From Pelagibacterium lacus (lineage in GTDB: Bacteria > Pseudomonadota > Alphaproteobacteria > Rhizobiales > Devosiaceae), in contig NZ_QQNH01000013.1 of NCBI RefSeq assembly GCF_003345525.1, forward strand, positions 1 through 64,000: a stretch of 64,000 nucleotides of DNA, written 5' to 3'. The notes under the pieces were generated by a model. That model was not told the origin of the DNA. It did no database searches and saw only the letters and a program-made list of their open reading frames with translations. The position numbers and the translations under genes were made by a program. Numbering within the stretch: position 1 is the stretch's first letter; every line of letters starts with the position of its first letter. Positions 1 through 6,086 of the stretch are shown piece by piece.

Positions 1-74
1 CCTCCAGATCATTGAATCTGGAAACCCATGAATCACACTCCCCGACAGAATTGAATCCTGAATGTCGATTGAAC

Positions 75-617
75 CTAAAAGATTTGGTCGGCGCGTTCGG
101 CCATATAGGCGATCTCCTCGGGGGTGGACTGCCGGCCCAGCGCCGCGTTGCGGAAGGGGAAGCGGCCGAAGCGCCTTATGGTCTCGCGATGGTCGATGGC
201 GTATTGCAGCGCGTCCGCATTGCCCAACGCCTCGAAGAGGCGCACGGATTCGTCCTGCAGGATTTCCGATTCCGCGTGCTCGAAGGGCAGATAGGCGAAC
301 ATGCGCTGGCTGGCATCGAGGCGGGTATCGAGCCCCTGGGCCACCAGTTCCTGGGCCAGGGTCACCGCCATGGTGTCGGAGGCGAAGGCGCGGCGGTCGC
401 CGCGATGCAATTGGCGCGAAAGCTGGTCGAGCAGGAGGATTTCGGCCAGCCTGCCCTCGGCGCCGCTGCGCCAGTGCCAGAGCTCGGCCTTGACGGCGCG
501 GGCGTGGATGTCGCCCAGTTCGGCGCGGCATTTGGCGTCGAACGGCTCCCCGCCCCGGAACCAATCCTCATATCCGTGCCGCTCGAACCAGAATTCGAGC
601 ACCTGCTGGGGCTGCAT
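75..617 (-). CDS. DUF924 family protein
   Basis: The product is about 180 residues and begins MQPQQVLEFWFERHG. The VLEFWF opening, the LLLDQLSRQLHRG segment and the RFPFRNAALGR segment near the C-terminus are typical of the DUF924 (YPL013c-like) family, an all-helical fold of unknown function. The frame stays open upstream to 956 only because it runs antisense to the helicase gene. I chose the ATG at 617 because GGTCGGAG lies just upstream and the conserved family start is there. It is transcribed away from the divergent helicase gene at 730. Family assignment is firm; biochemical role is unknown. Confidence 0.85.
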   Translation of the reverse strand: MQPQQVLEFWFERHGYEDWFRGGEPFDAKCRAELGDIHARAVKAELWHWRSGAEGRLAEILLLDQLSRQLHRGDRRAFASDTMAVTLAQELVAQGLDTRLDASQRMFAYLPFEHAESEILQDESVRLFEALGNADALQYAIDHRETIRRFGRFPFRNAALGRQSTPEEIAYMAERADQIF

Positions 618-729
618 GGCTCCGACCTTTCGTGTTTTGTTCGCTTTTTGAGGTTTCACCCGAGCGCCATCATGGCGATACTGCCGGCCTTGACTGATTC
701 CCCCGATTTGAGCGGAGTGTGACCCGGAA

Positions 730-1827
730 ATGGTGGTCTGGTCCAGCCAGCAAGACCAAGCGCTGAAAGCCGTGGCCGCCTGGCTCAGGGACGCCAACGG
801 GCCGCAGGTATTCCGCCTGTTCGGCTGGGCGGGGACGGGCAAATCCACCCTGGCCCGGCATCTGGCGCAGGATGTGGAGACGGTGAAATACGCCGCCTTC
901 ACCGGCAAGGCGGCGCTGGTGATGCGCAAGCGCGGCTGCAAGGGCGCCTCGACCATCCATTCGCTGATCTATACGCGGATCAGCGAGAAGGAGGGCGAGC
1001 CGCGCTTCGTGCTCGATCCGGAATCGGCGGCGGCGGAGGCCGACCTGATCGTCGTCGACGAGGTCTCCATGGTCGACGAGGCGCTGGGGAGCGACCTTCT
1101 GAGCTTCGGCACCAAGGTGCTGGTGCTGGGCGACCCGTTCCAATTGCCGCCGGTACAGGGCGAGGGTTTTTTCACCGCGCAGGAGCCCGATGTCATGCTG
1201 ACGGAAATCCACCGCCAGGCGCAGGACAACCCTATCGTGCAGCTCTCGCTCGATATCCGCGAGGGGCGCGGCATCGATTACGGCCATTATGGAGAGAGCA
1301 AGGTGGTGTCGCGCCGCGAGGTGGATCAGGCCGAGGTGCTGGGGGCCGACCAGGTGCTGGTGGGGCGCAACAAGACGCGGATCGACTACAACAACCGCAT
1401 CCGGGAGCTGAAGGGCCTGCCGGCCGACATCCCGGTCAAGGGCGACCGGCTGGTCTGCCTGCGCAACAATCCCCAGAAGCGCCTGCTCAACGGGCAGATC
1501 TGGACGCTCAATGCCATCAAGAAGCGCGCCGCGGGCACGCTGGAGATGGTCATCGACCCCGAGGAGGCCGACCGGTCGGCGATCCAGACCAAGGTGCGCG
1601 CCCATGAGAGCTTCTTTACCGGCGCGGACGCCGAGATGAGCTGGCAGCTGCGGCGGCAATATGACGAGTTCACCTATGGCTATGCGCTCACGGTGCACAA
1701 GGCGCAGGGCAGCCAGTGGGACAGCGTGTATCTCTTCGACGAGAGCTTCGTGTTCCGCGAGGAGGCGCGGCGCTGGCTCTATACGGGGATCACGCGGGCG
1801 GCGGAAAGGATCACCGTGGTGCGGTAG
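730..1827 (+). CDS. RecD-like ATP-dependent DNA helicase (AAA_30/UvrD_C_2)
   Basis: A 365-residue superfamily 1B helicase. Walker A is GWAGTGKST at about residues 32-40, the Walker B/motif II region reads VVDEVSMVDEAL, and the C-terminal motif YALTVHKAQGSQWD followed by LYTGITRAAE is the UvrD_C_2 signature. It is shorter than RecD or RecD2 (600-800 residues) and lacks their N-terminal helix-hairpin-helix region, so it is a compact stand-alone RecD/Dda-like helicase. Such proteins unwind DNA 5' to 3' in repair or recombination, and some phage-like versions exist. It is followed directly by a palindromic repeat. Confidence 0.88.
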   Translation: MVVWSSQQDQALKAVAAWLRDANGPQVFRLFGWAGTGKSTLARHLAQDVETVKYAAFTGKAALVMRKRGCKGASTIHSLIYTRISEKEGEPRFVLDPESAAAEADLIVVDEVSMVDEALGSDLLSFGTKVLVLGDPFQLPPVQGEGFFTAQEPDVMLTEIHRQAQDNPIVQLSLDIREGRGIDYGHYGESKVVSRREVDQAEVLGADQVLVGRNKTRIDYNNRIRELKGLPADIPVKGDRLVCLRNNPQKRLLNGQIWTLNAIKKRAAGTLEMVIDPEEADRSAIQTKVRAHESFFTGADAEMSWQLRRQYDEFTYGYALTVHKAQGSQWDSVYLFDESFVFREEARRWLYTGITRAAERITVVR

Positions 1828-1836
1828 GACGCGCTG

Positions 1837-1899
1837 CGCCCCCCTCATCCGTCTCGGACCTGGCGGTCCGATCCACCTTCTCCCACCAGGGGAGAAGGG
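1837..1899. repeat. Family A palindromic intergenic repeat, copy 1
   Basis: Conserved left arm CCCCCTCATCCG, a variable inner hairpin (here CTCGGACC / GGTCCGA), and conserved right arm CACCTTCTCCCACCAGGGG followed by AGAAGG. The right arm itself folds as CCTTCTCCC / GGGGAGAAGG. It lies immediately after a stop codon like most copies in this window. Confidence 0.85.
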
Positions 1900-1912
1900 A
1901 AGGATGAGGTGG

Positions 1913-1952
1913 TTGACAAGTGCCGTGACGGTGTGTTACACATGTAATACAC
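1913..1952 (+). promoter_or_regulatory. Promoter/operator region of the gntR-ABC operon
   Basis: A perfect -35 hexamer TTGACA is at 1913-1918. Downstream is an interrupted palindrome GTGTTACACATGTAATACAC at 1933-1952 (14 of 20 positions symmetric, core ACATGT), just before the regulator start. YtrA-type GntR repressors usually bind such an inverted repeat in their own promoter, so this is the likely autoregulatory operator. The -10 hexamer is not clear. Confidence 0.5.
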
Positions 1953-1955
1953 TAT

Positions 1956-2324
1956 ATGGAAGCACGCATGACCCAGTGGCGCGACGACCAGCCGATATTC
2001 CTGCAAATCCGGCAAAGGATGATCGAGATGATCCTCAACGGCACCATCAACGAGGGCGATGCCCTGCCCTCGGTGCGCCAGGTGGCCGCCGAGCTGTCGG
2101 TCAACCCGCTCACCGTCACCAAATCCTACCAATCGCTGGTCGACATGGGCATGGTGGAAAAGCGCCGCGGCATGGGCATGTATGTGACCGAAGGGGCGCG
2201 CACGGCGCTGCTCGTCCATGAACGCGACAAATTCCTCACCGAAGACTGGCCCGCCATCGCCGCGCGCATCGCGGCGCTGGGGCTGAGCGCCAAAGACCTG
2301 CTCACCGATGGAGACGACACATGA
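1956..2324 (+). CDS. GntR family transcriptional regulator, YtrA subfamily
   Basis: A short GntR protein (122 residues; 118 if the ATG at 1968 is used). The winged helix is clear: PIFLQIRQRMIEMILNG, then EGDALPSVRQVAAELSVNP and TVTKSYQSL, ending in KRRGMGMYVTEGA. There is no large effector domain, only a short helical tail, which defines the YtrA subfamily that represses adjacent ABC transporter operons. Its stop overlaps the ATG of the ATPase gene by 4 bp (ATGA), so the genes are coupled. The operator at 1933-1952 is its likely target. Confidence 0.9.
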   Translation: MEARMTQWRDDQPIFLQIRQRMIEMILNGTINEGDALPSVRQVAAELSVNPLTVTKSYQSLVDMGMVEKRRGMGMYVTEGARTALLVHERDKFLTEDWPAIAARIAALGLSAKDLLTDGDDT

Positions 2325-3205
2325 CCACTCCTCCCCCCATCGTCAGCGCCCGCGGCCTGCGCAAGCGGTTCGGCAAGACCGAGATCCTGCACGGGCTCGA
2401 TTTCGACATCCCGGCCGGCCGCATCTACGGGCTGGTCGGCCACAATGGCGCCGGCAAGACCACGACGCTCAACGCGCTGCTGGGCCTCACCCAGTGCGAG
2501 GGCCGGATCGAGGTGCTGGGGCTCGACCCCTTCGCCAACCGCGCCAAGCTGATGGAGGACGTGGCCTTCATCTCCGACGTCGCCTCCCTGCCCCGCTTCC
2601 TGCGGGTGCGCGAACTGTTCGCCCTCGTCTCCAACATCCACCCCAAGTTCTCGCAGGACAAGGCGCGCGACTTCCTCGCCGGCACCGACATCAAGCCCGA
2701 GGCGCGGATCAAGAACCTCTCCAAGGGGATGATCGCGCAATTGCACCTGGCGGTGGTGATGGCCATCGACGCCAAGCTGCTGGTGCTGGACGAACCGACG
2801 CTGGGGCTCGACATCACCTATCGCAAGCGCTTCTACCGCCGGCTGCTGGAAGACTACATGACCGAGGAGCGCACGCTGCTCATCACCACCCATCAGGTGG
2901 ACGAGATCGAATTCATGCTCTCGGACATCATGTTCATCCGCGACGGCGAACTGATCGTCCATATGCAGATGGAGACGGTGAACACCAAATACAGCCAGCT
3001 CGTCGCCTCCGACCCGGCCAGCGCCGAAAAGGCACGGGCGCTGGGGCCGGTGTTTTCCGAAACCCGGTTCGGGCAGACGGTGATGATCTTCGAGGGCGCC
3101 GACCGCGCGGCGCTGGCCCCGCTGGGCCAGGTCTCGACCCCCAGCCTTTCCGACCTGTTCGTCGCGCTGATGCAGCGCGAGACCTATAATGCAGGAGCCG
3201 CCTAA
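2321..3205 (+). CDS. ABC transporter ATP-binding protein (ABC-2/YtrB-like)
   Basis: A 294-residue ATPase with Walker A GHNGAGKTT at residues 40-48, a signature region NLSKGM (a divergent LSGGQ) and Walker B LLVLDEPTLGLD. The signature variant and the C-terminal extension are seen in ATPases of ABC-2 type exporters. It sits between the GntR regulator (4-bp overlap) and an ABC-2 permease (adjacent start), so the three form one operon. By analogy with YtrABCDEF such systems respond to cell-envelope stress or antibiotics; the substrate cannot be read from sequence. Confidence 0.9.
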   Translation: MTTPPPIVSARGLRKRFGKTEILHGLDFDIPAGRIYGLVGHNGAGKTTTLNALLGLTQCEGRIEVLGLDPFANRAKLMEDVAFISDVASLPRFLRVRELFALVSNIHPKFSQDKARDFLAGTDIKPEARIKNLSKGMIAQLHLAVVMAIDAKLLVLDEPTLGLDITYRKRFYRRLLEDYMTEERTLLITTHQVDEIEFMLSDIMFIRDGELIVHMQMETVNTKYSQLVASDPASAEKARALGPVFSETRFGQTVMIFEGADRAALAPLGQVSTPSLSDLFVALMQRETYNAGAA

Positions 3206-4087
3206 ATGCAGGCTTTGACCGCACTCATCAAACGCGAATATCTCGAGCATCGCGGCGCCTTCGTCTATGGCCCGGCCATCCTGCTGGCGCTGTTCCTCGC
3301 CGGGGGGCTCTATTCGCTGATCGGGGTGGATATCGGGGGCACGCTGGCCCATGAACTGCCCAATGCGCTGCGCTTTTACGAGACCTCCATCGCGCTGGCG
3401 GCGGCGGGCTGGCTGATCTACCTGCTGATCATGCTGTTCTTTTACTATGGCGACGCCTTTTCCGCCGACAGCCGCAACAATTCCATGCTGTTCTGGAAAT
3501 CCATGCCGCAATCGGACCTCAAGATCCTCGCCTCCAAGGTCGCGGCCTCGCTCACCGTATTCCCGGCCGCCATCCTCGTGGCGCTGGCGCTGACCGGCAT
3601 CCTCGCCTATCTGCCGGCCCTCTCGATCGGCAGCGTGATGCCCGCCTTCGCTCCGCCCGATATCGGCACGACGCTGTCGGCCTGGGGCAATGTGATGCTG
3701 GCGGCGCTGGTGCTGTTCGCCATCGGGCTCTTGTGGTACCTGCCCTTTCTCGCCTGGGTCGGGTTCCTCTCGGTGATGTTCAAGCGCTGGGCCATCCCGC
3801 TGGCCTTCCTCATCCCGGCCATCATCGGGGTCTTCGAGCGGGTGATCGCGGAGAACCTCCTCGTCGCCGGCCAGTTCTGGACCTTCATCACCAAGCGGTT
3901 CGAACTGCATTTCGAGGGGCTGGAAATGGAAGCCTACTGGCTGACGGGCGAGCCGTGGAACGGCATGGACCTCATCGCCCTGATGCTGGCGGGTACCGAC
4001 TGGGTGTCGCTGGCCGGGGGCGTCGCGGTCGCGGTGGTCCTCGTCTATGCGGCGAGCGAATACCGGCGGCGGTTCGTCCTCACCTGA
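3206..4087 (+). CDS. ABC-2 type transporter permease
   Basis: A 293-residue membrane protein whose ATG follows the ATPase stop directly. About six hydrophobic segments are visible, for example GPAILLALFLAGGLYSLIGV near the N-terminus, WLIYLLIMLFFYYG, and a final GGVAVAVVLVYAASEYRRR. The sequence SRNNSMLFWKSMPQSDLKILASK between the second and third segments matches the conserved cytoplasmic loop of ABC-2 permeases of this YtrC/D-like group. It presumably homodimerises with the upstream ATPase. Confidence 0.88.
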   Translation: MQALTALIKREYLEHRGAFVYGPAILLALFLAGGLYSLIGVDIGGTLAHELPNALRFYETSIALAAAGWLIYLLIMLFFYYGDAFSADSRNNSMLFWKSMPQSDLKILASKVAASLTVFPAAILVALALTGILAYLPALSIGSVMPAFAPPDIGTTLSAWGNVMLAALVLFAIGLLWYLPFLAWVGFLSVMFKRWAIPLAFLIPAIIGVFERVIAENLLVAGQFWTFITKRFELHFEGLEMEAYWLTGEPWNGMDLIALMLAGTDWVSLAGGVAVAVVLVYAASEYRRRFVLT

Positions 4088-4240
4088 TTCGACGCCGGCG
4101 CGGAGTATCGCCCAACGACAAGCCTTTGAGAATCCCCGATCTTTGAATGCCCACTCAAACTATCGTCAGGCGCATGGGGGAAATACCGGCTTGCACCCGG
4201 CGCCGATCCGGGCCACCATGGCCGTGGTTTCAACCAAGCG

Positions 4241-4254
4241 AAAGGAGGTGATCC
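4241..4254 (+). promoter_or_regulatory. Extended Shine-Dalgarno complementary to the 16S rRNA tail
   Basis: AAAGGAGGTGATCC is the exact complement of the conserved 3' end of 16S rRNA (GGATCACCTCCTTT), 14 nt without mismatch, one base before the ATG at 4256. Ordinary sites in this window match 4 to 6 nt. A downstream GATCCTCC (4333-4340) can pair with GGAGGTGATC, leaving a TG bulge, and could mask the site. Confidence 0.75.
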
Positions 4255-4255
4255 A

Positions 4256-4333
4256 ATGTCTAGTGAGATCCGCACGTGCGGGAGTGACTTTGGGTGTGAG
4301 GTGATTTTGTCGGGGCAGCCCTCGGCGAGATGA
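4256..4333 (+). CDS. 25-residue micropeptide ORF in a structured leader
   Basis: ATG at 4256, 25 codons, TGA at 4331. The peptide starts MSSEIRTCGSDFG and ends SGQPSAR, with two cysteines. It follows a perfect 14-nt Shine-Dalgarno. Beyond the stop come three stem-loops: AACCGCT/AGCGGTT (4345-4364), GTCAC/GTGAC (4367-4381), and a terminator at 4393-4424. The arrangement resembles a leader peptide or a dual-function small RNA. I do not recognise the peptide. No gene follows in the same unit before the terminator, so a classical attenuator is less likely than a self-contained short transcript. Confidence 0.5.
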   Translation: MSSEIRTCGSDFGCEVILSGQPSAR

Positions 4334-4344
4334 TCCTCCCTCCG

Positions 4345-4381
4345 AACCGCTTGGATTAGCGGTTCAGTCACTTCGCGTGAC
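4345..4381 (+). other. Tandem stem-loops downstream of the mini-ORF
   Basis: Two perfect hairpins in series: a 7-bp stem AACCGCT/AGCGGTT with a 6-nt loop, and a 5-bp stem GTCAC/GTGAC with loop TTCGC. With the terminator that follows they give a short RNA of probably 200-300 nt. The 5' end cannot be fixed because no convincing promoter is visible between 4088 and 4240. Confidence 0.45.
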
Positions 4382-4392
4382 GGTATCATGGA

Positions 4393-4429
4393 AGGACTGT
4401 TCGAGATTTCGGGCAGTCCTTTTTCTTTT
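4393..4429 (+). terminator. Rho-independent terminator of the mini-ORF transcript
   Basis: Stem AGGACTG (4393-4399) pairs with CAGTCCT (4414-4420), followed by TTTTTCTTTT. It ends the mini-ORF unit before the FMN riboswitch. Confidence 0.75.
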
Positions 4430-4508
4430 GCCGCTTGCCTCGCGCAAAAGCCGTGCCTATCTTTCCCGTCGGCCCCTCACGATGAAGGGCCGCGAACAGA
4501 TTGAATTC

Positions 4509-4656
4509 GTTCTCAGGGCGGGGTGAAAGTCCCCACCGGCGGTAATGAGGCCCCGCGCCTCCTAGCCCGCGAGCGCTTTCCGGCTTTTTCGGAAGGGTCA
4601 GCAGATTTCGGTGCGATTCCGAAGCCGACGGTCACAGTCCGGATGAAGAGAGAACG
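4509..4656 (+). promoter_or_regulatory. FMN riboswitch (RFN element)
   Basis: All diagnostic blocks are present in order. The outer stem starts GTTCTC AGGGCGGGGTGAAAG, then CCCCACCGGCGGTAATGAG, a variable arm (AGCGCTTTCCGG...), TCAGCAGATTTCGGTG, CCGACGGTCACAGTCCGG and ATGAAGAGAGAAC closing the stem. It binds FMN and represses riboflavin biosynthesis or uptake genes. A GGACGCGTCC hairpin and further GC-rich sequence between 4656 and the ATG at 4771 are the likely expression platform. Confidence 0.93.
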
Positions 4657-4770
4657 GGTATCGCGCCGGACGCGTCCGGACCCGCCGCCCCCGCGCGGCC
4701 GGTCGGGCCCCGATGGTCGATCCCCCGCATCCCCTGAGGTCACTGGTGGATATGCGAAAGGATCGACACG

Positions 4771-5673
4771 ATGAGCCAGACGACCTCTCTTCCCGCTTCC
4801 CGCTCCGCGCTGACCGGCGCCGGGCTGATGGTTCTGGCCGGCATCGGATTTGCCGGCATCAACGTCACGCTGCAATGGGCCGGCATGGTGAGCGGGCTCT
4901 CCTCCACCGCCGTCGCGTTCTGGCAGTATTTCCTCGCCTTCATTTTCGCGCTGCCGCTGGTGTGGCGCCAGGGCCTCAAGGCGCTGCGCACCCGCCATCC
5001 GGCGCTGCATATCGCCCGGGTGGTGCTGTCGGCGGCCGGGGTGCAGGTGTGGGTGATCGCGCTGGCGCATGTGCCGCTGTGGCAGGCCATTGCGCTGTCG
5101 ATGACCTCGCCGTTCTTCGTATTGGCCGGCGCGGCGCTGCTGCTGGGCGAAAAGGTGACGCTGGAGCGCATCGGGGCGACGGCGTTCGGGTTCACCGGGG
5201 CGCTGATCATCATCGCGCCGTGGTCGGAAGCCTTCACCCCCTATGCCCTGCTGCCGGTGGCGGCGGCCGCGCTGTGGGCCGGCGCCTCGCTGATCACCAA
5301 GAAGCTGACGGCGAGCGAGAGCCCGGAATCGATCGCGCTCTATCTGCTGTTGCTGCTGACCCCGATCAATTTCGCGCTCTATCTGGGCTCGGGCTTCGCC
5401 CTGCCGCCGGCCGAGGGCTGGGCGGTGCTGCTGACGGCCGGGGTGCTGACGGCGGCGGCGCAATATCTCCTGACCCGCGCCTATGCGGTGGCCGATGCCG
5501 CCTATCTGCAGCCGTTCGAGGACCTCAAGCTGCCCTTCAACATCGTCCTGGGCTGGGTGATCTTCGGCTTCGCCCCCGACGCCGCCTTCTGGCCCGGCGC
5601 GGCGATGATCGTGCTGGCGTCGGTGTATATCATGAACAGGGAAACGCAAGCGCGGCGGGCGATGGGGAAGTAG
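4771..5673 (+). CDS. ribN: DMT/EamA transporter, probable riboflavin transporter RibN
   Basis: A 300-residue protein of two EamA repeats with about ten hydrophobic segments (LMVLAGIGFAGINVTLQWAG, VWVIALAHVPLWQAIAL, IVLGWVIFGFAPDAAFW). The EamA superfamily has many substrates, but this gene lies directly behind an FMN riboswitch. Riboswitch-controlled EamA proteins of alphaproteobacteria (RibN of rhizobia) import riboflavin. The riboswitch context rather than the protein alone gives the specific call. The ATG at 4771 follows GAAAGGATCG. Confidence 0.8.
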   Translation: MSQTTSLPASRSALTGAGLMVLAGIGFAGINVTLQWAGMVSGLSSTAVAFWQYFLAFIFALPLVWRQGLKALRTRHPALHIARVVLSAAGVQVWVIALAHVPLWQAIALSMTSPFFVLAGAALLLGEKVTLERIGATAFGFTGALIIIAPWSEAFTPYALLPVAAAALWAGASLITKKLTASESPESIALYLLLLLTPINFALYLGSGFALPPAEGWAVLLTAGVLTAAAQYLLTRAYAVADAAYLQPFEDLKLPFNIVLGWVIFGFAPDAAFWPGAAMIVLASVYIMNRETQARRAMGK

Positions 5674-5711
5674 GGGAGACGGTTGGCGGGGGTGGCATGC
5701 CGCGAGGCTGA

Positions 5712-6014
5712 GCCCCCCTCATCCGCCCTTCGGGCACCTTCTCCCACCAGGGGAGAAGGGAATCCCTGAGGCAGCGCCGGATCTCTCCGCCCCACCCCAC
5801 CCTTAATCCCTCCCCCTCAAGGGGAGGGAGAGAGCGCTGGGGCGGAAGGCTGGCGAGGGGGTATGCGGAAGCGCTGCGGCCCCCCTCATCCGCCCTTCGG
5901 CACCTTCTCCCACCAGGGGAGAAGGGAATCGCTGAGGCAGCGCCATTCTTTCCTTCTCCCCTGGTGGGAGAAGGTGGGCTTTCGCGATAGCGAAAGGTCG
6001 GATGAGGGGGGCGC
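5712..6014. repeat. Repeat cluster: family A copies 2-4 and one family B copy
   Basis: This gene-free stretch between ribN and hrpB (5674-6086) is nearly all repeats. Family A copies lie at 5712-5760 and 5879-5925 in one orientation and at 5951-6014 inverted, so the last two form a large imperfect palindrome. Their inner hairpins differ (CCCTTCGGG; CCTTTCGC/GCGAAAGG). A second type, family B, is at 5788-5840: CCCCACCCCACCCTTAATCC then TCCCCCTCAAGGGGAGGGA. Open frames crossing it are chance. A possible hrpB promoter would have to lie in 6015-6086. Confidence 0.8.
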
Positions 6015-6086
6015 TGAGGCGGCCAAGGGAACCATCATCGCGCACGGCCATCTTGCGCTGGGGGCGTTTTCCGGTGACATAGCGGC

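Noticed and set aside
618-956. N-terminal extension of the DUF924 gene
   Set aside because: It overlaps the 5' part of the divergent helicase gene and has no homology; a proper start with Shine-Dalgarno is at 617.
4100-4430. Mini-ORF region as a classical amino acid attenuator
   Set aside because: The peptide has no run of a single amino acid and the terminator is followed by an independent riboswitch, not by a biosynthetic gene.
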